Assembly (NCBI RefSeq): GCF_004514425.2
Contig: NZ_MYFN02000004.1
Location: 186,001 to 250,000 of the forward strand
Direction of reading: 5' to 3'
Origin: Shinella sumterensis
Lineage (GTDB): Bacteria; Pseudomonadota; Alphaproteobacteria; Rhizobiales; Rhizobiaceae
Length of the DNA: 64,000 bases
Shown here: piece after piece, positions 19,066 to 26,428 of the stretch
Numbering within the stretch: position 1 is the first letter of the stretch
How the letters are laid out: each line of letters opens with the position of its first letter
The notes under the pieces: generated by a model
Told to the model about the DNA's origin: nothing
The model's input: only the letters and a program-made list of their open reading frames with translations
The model's database searches: none
Made by a program: the position numbers and the translations under genes

Positions 19066-19427
19066 TCGCTCTCTCCTCTCTGGAGGATAGGGGAGGTTCC
19101 AGATTCTACAGGGGCGGCGCGAGCCATGAAGCTGCCGAGCTGCTCCATCGTGATCAACGCATGGTCGGGATATTCTTCTGGCGACGTGATATCCGGCGTC
19201 TCACAGAGGATCGTCCACGCTTCTTCGATCGTGAGCTTTTCCTCGCTTTCCCAGCCGGTCAGGCGGTCGGCATCCAGCTGACCGCGCACGATCGCATTAT
19301 GCGCGTCAGCGAAGGCCTGCCGGTCTTCCTTGGTGACCGGACGGCTAAAATGTATTTCAAGCGTCCTGCCATCTGTCCCGGTGGACATGGACAGCATGTC
19401 GTCGAGGAACGGTTTCAGATCCTTCAT
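19062..19427 (-). CDS. Phage protein of unknown function
   Basis: 121 residues from the ATG at 19427 (GGAGG 5 nt upstream). Acidic, mostly helical by sequence (FADAHNAIVRGQLDADRLTGWESEEKLTIEEAWTILCE). Translationally coupled to both neighbours by 4-nt overlaps. No recognised domain. Confidence 0.6.
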   Translation of the reverse strand: MKDLKPFLDDMLSMSTGTDGRTLEIHFSRPVTKEDRQAFADAHNAIVRGQLDADRLTGWESEEKLTIEEAWTILCETPDITSPEEYPDHALITMEQLGSFMARAAPVESGTSPILQRGESE

Positions 19428-19651
19428 GCCTTCCTCCATTTCAGGTGGTTGCGCCCGTAGACGATCCAGAGCGCCGCGTTCATGGGCAGGAGGCCCCACG
19501 CGGCGGTCGTGATGATCCAGACGAGCCAGAGAAGCTGGTTGCCAAGGCCGATCAGCCAGGCGGAGCGGTGCTTGTTGCCGGCGAGAAGCGTCATCCAGAT
19601 CGTGACGGCCGACATGAACCACGGCAGGTAAAGGCGGATGGCCTCACTCAT
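19424..19651 (-). CDS. Small membrane protein
   Basis: 75 residues from the ATG at 19651. Two hydrophobic stretches (LYLPWFMSAVTIWMTLLAG and LIGLGNQLLWLVWIITTAAWGLLP) joined by a short basic loop, ending in a basic tail. Overlaps both neighbours by a few nucleotides. Probably an inner-membrane prophage protein; function unknown. Confidence 0.6.
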   Translation of the reverse strand: MSEAIRLYLPWFMSAVTIWMTLLAGNKHRSAWLIGLGNQLLWLVWIITTAAWGLLPMNAALWIVYGRNHLKWRKA

Positions 19652-20387
19652 CGGCGCACCCCTTCGCACTTGTGGCGGAAGCGCTGCGCGTGGCGGCGAG
19701 GGCAGATCGCGCCATCCACACGTCGTAGGCGAGGCGCGTCACATGATCGATGTAGTTGTTTCCGTCTTCGAAAAAGCGCTCATCCAAGAAGAGGCCATTT
19801 CCGATCGCCCAGCCTTCGAAGGCTAGACGTTCGTCCTCCACCTCCGCGCTGTCCTCTCCTTCTCTATGGGGAGCCGGCTCATCGGGAACGAAGCCCACGT
19901 AAGCGTCGTAACACTGCACCGAGCATGTCCACTTTCCGGGCTCGGTCTCGTCGCCGAAATCATCACCACCTTCCGATTTCTCGCGGGTGTCGATGATCCG
20001 TCTGCAAACGCAACAGTTTGCGGTCGGTATGCCCGGCTCTACCGGCACATCGACAAGGGCGGAGCGGATGCGCTGCTCGTAGTCCGCTTGGGCGGCGGTC
20101 TTGGCGGCTTCTATAGTACCGAACGGGGGAAGCGACATGTCCCAATTCGACCAGAATTTCCCCTCTTCGAAGACGATGGAATAGGATTGATGAGTAACAT
20201 CGGCGAATGCATAACAATCGCCGTCGCCGCCCCACTCCAGCGGCTTGACCTTCACCTCTACCGCCCGCTCTTGATCGGATAAGGCGGCGGTGAGGGCGGA
20301 GCGAATGTTCTGCCGGGTGAGTGGATTTCCATTGCAGCCGTACAACGACGCACGAGCACGCTCGACCATCTCGTCGGTGATACTCAT
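19644..20387 (-). CDS. Phage protein with a VKPLEW motif and a Cys cluster
   Basis: 247 residues. KVKPLEWGGDGDCYAFADVTHQSYSIVFEEGKFWSNWD is a motif seen in many small prophage proteins of proteobacteria. A possible zinc site follows (NCCVCRRIID ... WTCSVQC), then an acidic C-terminal half ending in LAYDVWMARSALAA. Function unknown. The start overlaps the upstream stop by 4 nt. Confidence 0.6.
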   Translation of the reverse strand: MSITDEMVERARASLYGCNGNPLTRQNIRSALTAALSDQERAVEVKVKPLEWGGDGDCYAFADVTHQSYSIVFEEGKFWSNWDMSLPPFGTIEAAKTAAQADYEQRIRSALVDVPVEPGIPTANCCVCRRIIDTREKSEGGDDFGDETEPGKWTCSVQCYDAYVGFVPDEPAPHREGEDSAEVEDERLAFEGWAIGNGLFLDERFFEDGNNYIDHVTRLAYDVWMARSALAATRSASATSAKGCADE

Positions 20388-20857
20388 GGCGTTTTTCCTT
20401 GGGTGAGAGCGCTAGCGCGGCGGAGGTCGGCCAGCAGATGGCGCGGGATCGTGTTCTCGGCCGATTTGCATGGCTCAAGGTTTTCGACGCTAGCGCCGCA
20501 TAGCGGGCACGGGTTCGGCTGGTCGTTATGGCAGGGGCAGCGCTGTTCGGCCCAAGTCAGAACGGCATTGACGATCTTTTGCAGCTCGTCCTTCTCCGCA
20601 TTCTCCCGCTGCAACGCCTCTGCCTGGCGGGCGGCCAAAACGCAGGTGAGCTTGGCTTCGTGATGGCGCTCTCGCATCTCCACAATGCGCTTGCAGACAA
20701 AGTCGACATCAAGCCGGAAGCCATCGCCGTGCCGCACGAAAAGCTCAGAGCCGCCGCCAATAGCGTTGGAGATTTTCGCAGTGCATTCTTTGATCCAGTC
20801 CGCCTCCGACCGTTGCCAGGCAACAGTGCGGCGTTCGCCTAGCACGCGATCCGCCAT
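20384..20857 (-). CDS. Phage protein with coiled coil and C-terminal zinc ribbon
   Basis: 157 residues from the second ATG. A helical stretch MRERHHEAKLTCVLAARQAEALQRENAEKDELQKIVNAV is probably a coiled coil, followed by CPCHNDQPNPCPLCG, a probable zinc-binding knuckle. Overlaps neighbours at both ends by 4 nt (or 1 nt). Confidence 0.55.
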   Translation of the reverse strand: MADRVLGERRTVAWQRSEADWIKECTAKISNAIGGGSELFVRHGDGFRLDVDFVCKRIVEMRERHHEAKLTCVLAARQAEALQRENAEKDELQKIVNAVLTWAEQRCPCHNDQPNPCPLCGASVENLEPCKSAENTIPRHLLADLRRASALTQGKTP

Positions 20858-21054
20858 CACGCCGCCCTCCGCACGCGCCCATAGCCAAGCAGTTCCAGAC
20901 GGTCAGCGACGCGGCGCAGGTTCTCCGCCTGAAGGCGGCGTCGTTCACCCTTGCGATCGTTGCTATCCGCAACCATACGCAAGCTTGTCGGGTCGAGGTT
21001 GTCGGCGATGGCTCTTTCGACGTCGAGCAGCGGCGTGTTGTTATTGTCGTTCAT
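20857..21054 (-). CDS. Small hypothetical phage protein
   Basis: 65 residues, basic C-terminal half (RKGERRRLQAENLRRVADRLELLGYGRVRRAA). Excellent leader agaggagaccacc before the ATG, the same leader type used by many other genes of this prophage. Confidence 0.6.
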   Translation of the reverse strand: MNDNNNTPLLDVERAIADNLDPTSLRMVADSNDRKGERRRLQAENLRRVADRLELLGYGRVRRAA

Positions 21055-21078
21055 GGTGGTCTCCTCTGAATGGTGGCG

Positions 21079-21264
21079 CTACAGCTGGTAGGCTGCGGCG
21101 AAGCCGATGACGGCGAAAATCATGGTGCAGACCGCGAGTTCGACGCGAGCGGAGCGCATGTGCGCTGCCATAAGACGGCGCGTGCGTTCGCGAGCAGCGT
21201 CGGCGAGCGGCGTGGGGTAGCGCGGTGTGCTCGATGGCGCCAGAACGGGGAGGGTGCTATGCAT
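21079..21264 (-). CDS. Small single-span membrane protein
   Basis: 61 residues from the ATG at 21264, chosen for GGAGG upstream and an 8-nt overlap with the preceding stop. Basic N-terminal half then VELAVCTMIFAVIGFAAAYQL, a C-terminal transmembrane segment. Confidence 0.55.
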   Translation of the reverse strand: MHSTLPVLAPSSTPRYPTPLADAARERTRRLMAAHMRSARVELAVCTMIFAVIGFAAAYQL

Positions 21265-21616
21265 CGGTGCGGCCCTCCGCACCGCCGACGCGAGAGAAAA
21301 CCTCGAACTTGCCGCCGACCTCGATCGACAGTCGCGCGGCTTCCTGGATGGCCGCATCATAGGTGTCGTGCTCGAATGGAATCATGCCGGTCTTGATGCG
21401 TCCGGTGCGGCGACCGCGCTTGAACACGAAATGCCCTCCGCCGATCTCCTCGTTATCGCGAGGGCCGGGGAAGGATGGCCATTTCTTACCGTGATAGGGG
21501 CGGCCGTGCTTCTTGGCCTTGTGGTCCGGCTTGCGCATCGGCTCGTCGGACTGTGCAGTCGCGCCAGTTGCCGGGGCGCCATAGGGAATCAGGTCGTCTT
21601 CGCTGGGTCTGTACAT
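21257..21616 (-). CDS. Hypothetical phage protein, Lys/Arg-rich
   Basis: 119 residues from the ATG at 21616 (GAGGAGAG upstream). RKPDHKAKKHGRPYHGKKWPSFPGPRDNEEIGGGHFVFKRGRRTGRIKTG suggests a nucleic-acid-contacting surface; no family recognised. Confidence 0.55.
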   Translation of the reverse strand: MYRPSEDDLIPYGAPATGATAQSDEPMRKPDHKAKKHGRPYHGKKWPSFPGPRDNEEIGGGHFVFKRGRRTGRIKTGMIPFEHDTYDAAIQEAARLSIEVGGKFEVFSRVGGAEGRTDA

Positions 21617-21658
21617 CGGTCTCTCCTCAATAGTGGTGGCTGAGCGCTTGGTGGACAC

Positions 21659-22327
21659 TCAGTAGTTTTCAGCCTCTTCGCGCGTGATGAAGAAGTGGAT
21701 GCCGGCGGCGCACTCCTCCTGCCAGTTCTCGTCGAAGCTGTCGGGAGTTACGCGCTCGCCTACGCGATAGATTGTTTCGCCGTCATGACTGCTGGTTCCA
21801 GTCTCGTCGCCGATGACCTCCAGAACGTCGGCAAACTCCGCGCGGCACTTGCGGCCGAATGCGTGACTGCGGCGGGCGTCTTCTGGAATTCGCAACTTGA
21901 CGATCACGCCGCCCTGGCATTTCTTCCAACCGATAATCGAGCCTTCAGGTAGAATGCGCGTCTGCGCGATCACAAGCGACGCGTATTTTGCATCCTTGAG
22001 GTTGGCGCCGCAGAGGTTGGCGCCGCAGAGGTTGGCGCCGCAGAGGTTGGCGCCGCAGAGGTTGGCGCCGCAGAGGTTGGCGCCGCAGAGGTCGGCGCTG
22101 CGGAGGTCGGCGCTGCGGAGGTCGGCGCCGTAGAGGTTGGCGCTGCGGAGGTCGGCGCTGCGGAGGTCGGCGCCGTAGAGGTTGGCGCCGTAGAGGTTGG
22201 CCTTTTCCTTAACGGCGGCCTTAACCGCCAGTCCGAGCTTCACCGAAGGAAACTCATCTGGCTTGCATTCAATTTCGGCCGTGAACTGCACGGCGCCAGT
22301 GAACCTGTTCAGGATATCGAATCTCAT
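21659..22327 (-). CDS. Pentapeptide-repeat protein
   Basis: 222 residues. Residues about 40-112 are 14 pentapeptides of the A(D/N)Lxx type ([20 protein letters not shown] x6), which form a right-handed quadrilateral beta-helix. The C-terminal 110 residues form a separate domain ([45 protein letters not shown]), as in other phage pentapeptide proteins. First gene of the leftward operon after promoter PL. Some pentapeptide proteins mimic DNA and affect gyrase; no such role can be shown here. Confidence 0.85.
   Translation of the reverse strand: MRFDILNRFTGAVQFTAEIECKPDEFPSVKLGLAVKAAVKEKANLYGANLYGADLRSADLRSANLYGADLRSADLRSADLCGANLCGANLCGANLCGANLCGANLCGANLKDAKYASLVIAQTRILPEGSIIGWKKCQGGVIVKLRIPEDARRSHAFGRKCRAEFADVLEVIGDETGTSSHDGETIYRVGERVTPDSFDENWQEECAAGIHFFITREEAENY
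21998..22203. repeat. 15-bp tandem repeats inside the pentapeptide gene
   Basis: About 14 units of GAGGTTGGCGCCGCA and near variants. Six adjacent units are identical at DNA level, encoding identical AGCC-free ANLCG repeats; recent expansion by slippage is likely. Confidence 0.9.
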
Positions 22328-22386
22328 ATCTATCTCCTCTTGCCGTTAACGGCTGGTATCCGCGCCTGGTGCAGCGCGTGAGGAAA

Positions 22387-22427
22387 GATATAGACGCTAT
22401 TTACAAACTGGTCAACAAAAACTTTGT
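22387..22427 (-). promoter_or_regulatory. Leftward prophage promoter PL with operator OL
   Basis: On the minus strand TTGACC (22410-22415) is separated by 17 nt from TATATC (22387-22392), a good sigma-70 promoter directed at the pentapeptide gene. Directly upstream lies ACAAAAACTTTGT (22415-22427), of form ACAAA-N3-TTTGT, matching the operators on the other side of the repressor gene. Confidence 0.7.
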
Positions 22428-22451
22428 TTGTTATTTGTTATCTGCCGCCGG

Positions 22452-23135
22452 CTAGTATGCTCCGGCCTGCACTATAAGGTGCACGCTGACGACGTCATCG
22501 CGGTCGAAGTCCAGCTTTCCAGGTGGATTGTATTGCTCCAGCGTCAGGCGCGAGCCTTTCCAGCCGTCGAACTTCTTCACAAAGCCGCGCGGCGGGTCGT
22601 CTTCATTGCGGGCTCGGACCTGAACGACGACGTGGTCGCCATGCCGCACCGGCTTGGTCGGGTGGACGTAGGCGATCTCGCGCGGATAGTACCGCGGCAC
22701 CATCGACTCTCCGTCCAGGAAGACGGCATAAGCTCCCGGCACGTTCATAAGAGAGGGGATGCATGGCACCCAGTCGAGAACTTGCCCGTTAAAGATGTAT
22801 TCGCCGTCGGCTCCGCCGACCGCCTCACCTAAAACTGGCATCATCTTGTGCAGTGCGTTGCCCGAGCCTTGCTGCAGCGGGACGATCGTCGCGTTGGGGC
22901 GAGGCTCAGTACCGACGCGCTTGCCCAGGCGCTCCTCGACGAGGGCCTTCATCTCGGCTTCCGGAATGCCCAGCGCCTCGCCGATCTCGCGCCAAAGGTG
23001 GGAGCGCTTCACCCTGCCTGATATGAAATTGTTGATGTTTTGCTGGTCGGTGCCTACGGCTCGCGCGAGTTCGGTCTCGTTGCCTGCAAAAACAACGTTA
23101 AGCCGCTCGCGCAGGCGATCTTCCAGATTAGCCAC
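22452..23135 (-). CDS. CI-like prophage repressor, HTH + S24 peptidase
   Basis: 227 residues from GTG at 23135, favoured because GGAG stands 9 nt upstream; a longer frame to 23189 has no ribosome site. N-terminal XRE-type HTH (ELARAVGTDQQNINNFISGRVKRSHLWREIGEALGI) and a C-terminal LexA/CI S24 domain with VFLDGESMVPRYYPREIAYVHP (Ser nucleophile in GESMVP) and GFVKKFDGW (Lys of the dyad). RecA-stimulated self-cleavage on DNA damage is expected for the family. Operators of the same type flank the gene on both sides, as in lambda immunity regions. Confidence 0.88.
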   Translation of the reverse strand: MANLEDRLRERLNVVFAGNETELARAVGTDQQNINNFISGRVKRSHLWREIGEALGIPEAEMKALVEERLGKRVGTEPRPNATIVPLQQGSGNALHKMMPVLGEAVGGADGEYIFNGQVLDWVPCIPSLMNVPGAYAVFLDGESMVPRYYPREIAYVHPTKPVRHGDHVVVQVRARNEDDPPRGFVKKFDGWKGSRLTLEQYNPPGKLDFDRDDVVSVHLIVQAGAY

Positions 23136-23189
23136 CGAATTATCTCCGAATTTTTTCAAGGCAATAGCACCGGGCATAACAAAAAACAA

Positions 23190-23227
23190 ACAAAGAGTTT
23201 GACAAAGAATTTGTGAATCGGTATGGT
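23190..23227 (+). promoter_or_regulatory. Rightward promoter PR with tandem operators
   Basis: TTGACA (23199-23204), 17-nt spacer, TATGGT (23222-23227) directed rightward. Two operators abut within it: ACAAAGAGTTTGA (23190-23202, one mismatch) and ACAAAGAATTTGT (23202-23214, perfect), a 12-bp repeat. The repressor's own promoter probably reads leftward from the same site. Confidence 0.7.
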
Positions 23228-23281
23228 GCTTTCATAAGAAGAACAGAAAGGGCCTCGCGCAGATTGGCAAAGGAGAACCTA

Positions 23282-23362
23282 ATGTCAAATGCACGAGATT
23301 ATCAAAGAAGACCAGCCCACCAAGAGGCAACTGCCCACCAAGAGGCAAAGATAGGAGACTGA
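23282..23362 (+). CDS. Tiny early peptide 1
   Basis: 26-codon ORF (MSNARDYQRRPAHQEATAHQEAKIGD) directly after PR, with AAAGGAG at ideal distance. Contains a direct repeat AHQEA. Possible leader peptide or small regulator; unknown. Confidence 0.45.
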   Translation: MSNARDYQRRPAHQEATAHQEAKIGD

Positions 23363-23364
23363 CA

Positions 23365-23472
23365 ATGCGACAAAACTCCCAGGACGAACGCAGAAGAAGA
23401 CATACCGAGAAACAGGGTGGAAGAAGAAGAGATACGGGGCGGGCGCGGGGCCCGCCGTCAGGTCCGCCATGA
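23365..23472 (+). CDS. Tiny early peptide 2, Arg-rich
   Basis: 35 codons starting 2 nt after the previous stop, with ATAGGAG upstream. Strongly basic (DERRRRHTEKQGGRRRD), as in small RNA-binding antiterminators such as lambda N, whose N-terminal arginine-rich motif binds an RNA hairpin. Its stop lies in the first hairpin that follows. The N-like role is inference only. Confidence 0.45.
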   Translation: MRQNSQDERRRRHTEKQGGRRRDTGRARGPPSGPP

Positions 23473-23522
23473 GGGCGGGCCGTTTCTTGAGCGCCTCGTG
23501 GGGCGTTGAGGAAACGGAGATA

Positions 23523-23846
23523 GGGAAGGGTGGCGCCATAGGGAAGGTGAACACCATTGGCCGCTTGCGCTGCCCTTCCCGAACCAATTGCAGGTGTGTG
23601 GCCGAGGCAATCGCGAAAACCAACTGACGGTCGCCATGCACCTGCAACCAAATGCCCGAAAGGGCGCTGACCGGCCAATACTCTGCCGCAACCCGAGGCG
23701 ACCGCGCCGGTCAGCAGAAATAGTGAACGGGTGGCCATGACCGAAACGAAAACCAATCGTCGATCGCCACCCGTTCACTGACCAGATTGCAGGGTGATGG
23801 CCATTGGTGTCGCGAAACCCAGAGATAGGTCGCCACTGCCCTGCAA
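23523..23846. repeat. Stem-loop array A (five elements)
   Basis: Five consecutive hairpins. Arms: 23523-23530/23573-23580 (degenerate member), 23588-23596/23639-23647 (9 bp), 23666-23675/23706-23715 (10 bp), 23722-23735/23766-23779 (14 bp perfect), 23787-23794/23839-23846 (8 bp plus inner TGGC/GCCA). Stem sequences differ, but in the last four the loop has one fixed layout: GGCC, 8 nt, an 11-nt core such as CGCGAAACCCA, 8 nt, closing GCC. Two further simple hairpins precede it (23449-23481, 23480-23517). No ORF explains the region. Confidence 0.8.
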
Positions 23847-23895
23847 GACCCACGCCGTTGCTACCCGCAACAGCCTACCGCCAGAGGAGACTACG

Positions 23896-24498
23896 ATGAC
23901 AGCAGCAAACGCAACAGCAGCCAGACAGCCGAAAGTCGGAAAGAACGAAGACATCTATGGCATGGCCCGCCGCGTCTATGACGAAAGAGGCCGACAGGCT
24001 GGCGCAGCTGTAGAAGCCGCCATCGCCCAGCTTCGCCGCCGGCCGGCTCTCCATGAGGCAGCATACAAGATCGCGGCAGAAACCCTCATAGGTTCCGTAG
24101 TCCGCTCTGACCGTGCCGCCGTGTATCGCGGCGCAGATATCGGTAGCGTTGCCGTCGCCGAACCCGCCACGAATGTGACAGACCTGCCGAGCGCACGTAG
24201 CGCCGCAGCCACCGAAGCCAGCGCTGCGCGTTTGCGCCGGGTCGCTGTGCGCCTGACCGGCCTGTACCTGGCCAAGTACCGCCTCAATGGCGAAGAATTC
24301 TTCCTCGGAAATGCCACGCCCGACCAGCTGCGGCAGGTCGCCGAACAACGGCGCACGCAAGGCGCGACGATGGTCCGCGAGGCTCGCTGGCTCGACAAGA
24401 TCGTTGCCTGCGCCAAGGAAGGCCAGCCGATCCACAAGAGCCTGACGCTGAAGCAACTGGAGCGGATGCAGCGTGAGGCTTTGGCTTCGCCGGTCTGA
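23896..24498 (+). CDS. Hypothetical phage protein between stem-loop arrays
   Basis: 200 residues; leader agaggagac before the ATG. Ala- and Arg-rich, helical: YGMARRVYDERGRQAGAAVEAAIAQLRRRPALHEAAYKIA, then a second half GATMVREARWLDKIVACAKEGQPIHKSLTLKQLERMQREAL. No family recognised. The basic helical composition would suit nucleic-acid binding. It lies between the two hairpin arrays and probably forms a unit with them and with the gene at 24834. Confidence 0.65.
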   Translation: MTAANATAARQPKVGKNEDIYGMARRVYDERGRQAGAAVEAAIAQLRRRPALHEAAYKIAAETLIGSVVRSDRAAVYRGADIGSVAVAEPATNVTDLPSARSAAATEASAARLRRVAVRLTGLYLAKYRLNGEEFFLGNATPDQLRQVAEQRRTQGATMVREARWLDKIVACAKEGQPIHKSLTLKQLERMQREALASPV

Positions 24499-24504
24499 CC
24501 GGCG

Positions 24505-24809
24505 CGGGGCGGCCATTGAGGACTCGAAACCCATTTCCGCCACGCCGCCCCGAACTTTTTGCCTGCTGCCAATGAAGCATCGCTGCCCAAATTACCAGCG
24601 CGGCGGGCAATCCCAATAGCAAGTGCGGCCATTGAAATCGCGAAGCCCACCGTTTGCTCGCCGCGCTTGCTTACCATATCCGCCGAGAGGCGGGCTGACC
24701 GGCCAGTTGAAGGACGAAACCCAGGCCCGCCTCGCCGCCCAGCCCTCGCAACACCAACACTGTCGCGGCCATACCGCCATCGCAACCCATCGCAAGGATG
24801 CCCGACAGT
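24505..24809. repeat. Stem-loop array B (five elements)
   Basis: Arms: 24505-24513/24544-24552 (9 bp), 24561-24569/24600-24608 (9 bp with two G-U pairs), 24618-24629/24660-24671 (12 bp with one G-U), 24687-24695/24725-24733 (9 bp, variant loop), 24759-24765/24803-24809 (7 bp plus inner pairs). Four of five keep the GGCC-like/8/11/8 layout with cores CTCGAAACCCA, ATCGCTGCCCA, CGCGAAGCCCA and ATCGCAACCCA. Wobble pairs that keep variable stems paired argue for selection on RNA (plus-strand) structure. Confidence 0.8.
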
Positions 24810-24833
24810 CTACCAACCCAGAGGAGACGAACA

Positions 24834-25858
24834 TGAACGCTCTAGCAAGAATTGACGCCGAAGCGGCGACACCCAGTGAAATTTGCGCAGTTGTGGAAAC
24901 CACAACACGCAAGAGGAAGGCCAAAGCAGATGCGAAACCCATCTTTCTGTCGCCTTCCTCATCCCATACCGACGACGGCCACCCTTCAGGCGTTACCCAT
25001 CAAACCCCCGCCGTCGTCGGCTCCCCCTATCCAGGCACCAACCCGGCTCACCACGAGACCATCGACGCCATCGTCGAGGTATATCGCCTGCGGCAAGACA
25101 TGATCCGTGCGCGCACCAAGCTCATCCTGCAAGCGCAGGCCAGCCTCCGGCGCGTATTCGCTGGCGACAAGGACATGGCCGCCAAGACGTACGCCGAAGC
25201 CAGCAAGGACCCCGGCCACGAGTATCGCGGCCAGATCCAGCCGTACCTTGCCTCACTCGACATTCTCGACGACCAGCAGTCCGCCTATGAAAAGGAGCTG
25301 GTGCGCGACGTAAAGCGCCTTCCGATCTATGCGTGGGCCAAGGCAATCAAGGGCTTCGGCGATCTGTCTCTAGCCTGCATCATCGGCGAGGCTAGCGGCT
25401 ACCGCAACGACACTGGCGAATTCTACTCTGTCGGCGACTTCAAGTCTGTGTCCGCACTGTGGAAGCGGATGGGCCTGGCGGTGCTCAACGGCCACCGGCA
25501 AGGCAATCCCGGCAAGGGCGCGTCTGCCGACGACTGGATCGCCGAGGGCTACAGCAAGACGAAGCGTTCCGTCATGTGGAACATCGGCAACTCGCTCATT
25601 CTGAGCATGGGCAAGTTCCGCCCCGTCTTCGGAGAGGACGTAGACGCCAATGCGGACTACACCGAACTGCAGCGTGTGTTCGCGAACCGCGCGCGGTACG
25701 AGGCCGAGCGCCTGCCGCACAAGTGCGGTTCAGCAGTCAAGCAGTCCGCGACCGGCAAGGACAGCTACACGCTCCACGCCGCCAACCGCGCAAAACGATA
25801 CACCGAAAAGCGGCTGCTGCGCATGCTCTACGCCGAATGGCGGCGGGTGATGGCATAG
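24834..25858 (+). CDS. Phage protein with IS110-transposase-like C-terminal (HhH) domain
   Basis: 341 residues; leader gaggagacgaac. Residues about 165-265 read VKRLPIYAWAKAIKGFGDLSLACIIGEASGY ... FYSVGDFKSVSALWKRMGLAVLNGHRQG ... GYSKTKRSVMWNIGNSLI, which parallels the C-terminal Transposase_20 domain of IS110-family proteins (PGIG..TA..L.AEIG ... F.....L..Y.GL.P ... G.ISK.G....R..L). The N-terminal DEDD RuvC-like domain is absent; instead there is a low-complexity start and a helical region rich in basic residues. So this is not an intact insertion sequence. DNA or RNA binding is the safest inference. Stem-loop arrays stand directly on both sides. Confidence 0.6.
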
Positions 25859-25865
25859 CTGCTAG

Positions 25866-25915
25866 GCGGGGCGGCCCAAAGAGGTTCGAAACCCAACGGC
25901 CGCGCGCCGCCTCGC
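25866..25915. repeat. Single stem-loop of the same family
   Basis: Stem GCGGGGCGGC (25866-25875) / GCCGCCTCGC (25906-25915) with one G-U pair; loop keeps the 8/11/8 layout with core TTCGAAACCCA. Starts 7 nt after the preceding stop codon and ends at the stop of the convergent RHH gene. Confidence 0.8.
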
Positions 25916-26068
25916 TTATTCCTCAATCAGTCCCTTCCTGCGGAGGTCATCAGCAATGAGTTTTTCGATGTATGACGCCACCGACCGCCTGTCCAACTTG
26001 GCGGCTTTCTCAAGCGCCTCCTTGAACTCAGGCTCTATACGAATCCCCACACTTGCCGTCTTTGCCAT
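25916..26068 (-). CDS. Ribbon-helix-helix (Arc/CopG-like) DNA-binding protein
   Basis: 50 residues, MAKTASVGIRIEPEFKEALEKAAKLDRRSVASYIEKLIADDL, a complete RHH fold: beta strand, helix, turn, helix. GGAGA ribosome site. Could be a small repressor or an orphan antitoxin-like protein; no toxin gene adjoins it. It is on the minus strand, opposite to neighbours. Confidence 0.75.
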   Translation of the reverse strand: MAKTASVGIRIEPEFKEALEKAAKLDRRSVASYIEKLIADDLRRKGLIEE

Positions 26069-26134
26069 GCCGCATTCTCCACTGGTGCGACATGGAATAC
26101 GACGCAATGCTAACAAATGCAAACTGGTGATGGC

Positions 26135-26407
26135 ATGACCCAGCCCCCCGGCATCAGAACCATTCTTGCCGCCAAGCAGGGCGGCAGGTGCTGCTACTGC
26201 GGCGATCGACTGCTGTCCACGACGGCACGATGGAAGAAGGCCATTCACCCGAAGGCCCAGACTATAGAGCACCTGCAGCGCAAGGCGGACGGCGGCAGCG
26301 GCCACCCGGACAATAAGGCCTTGGCCTGCCATGAATGCAACAACGGTCGAGGCTCTATCGACTGGCTAACCTACAAGTCGATCAAGATGGGGGAGTTGGC
26401 GGCTTAG
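26135..26407 (+). CDS. HNH endonuclease
   Basis: 90 residues from ATG at 26135 (an in-frame ATG at 26117 is possible; neither has a strong ribosome site). CCYCGDRLL ... TIEHLQRKADGGSGHPDNKALACHECNNGRGS contains CxxC-H-N-CxxC features of the HNH fold with structural zinc. Free-standing small HNH proteins in phages act as homing endonucleases or in packaging; which applies is not shown. Confidence 0.8.
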   Translation: MTQPPGIRTILAAKQGGRCCYCGDRLLSTTARWKKAIHPKAQTIEHLQRKADGGSGHPDNKALACHECNNGRGSIDWLTYKSIKMGELAA

Positions 26408-26428
26408 CCACCCAAAACAAAAAAACCA

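Noticed and set aside
23232-23756. Minus-strand ORF across the first hairpins
   Set aside because: It is antisense to PR transcripts, has no ribosome site and its sequence is explained by the inverted repeats.
23588-24809. Integron attC array
   Set aside because: attC sites conserve their outer core sites, not the loop; there is no integron integrase and no cassette organisation.
24834-25858. Intact IS110 insertion sequence
   Set aside because: The N-terminal DEDD catalytic domain is missing, the gene uses the prophage leader, and no IS ends are visible.
23449-25915. CRISPR array reading of the repeated hairpins
   Set aside because: There is no constant direct repeat with unique spacers; units are hairpins with different stems and no cas genes are present. 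The Cas4-like nuclease at 33006 belongs to the phage recombination module.
25916-26407. Toxin-antitoxin pair (RHH plus HNH gene)
   Set aside because: The genes are convergent, not an operon, and the HNH protein looks like a standard phage nuclease, not a toxin.
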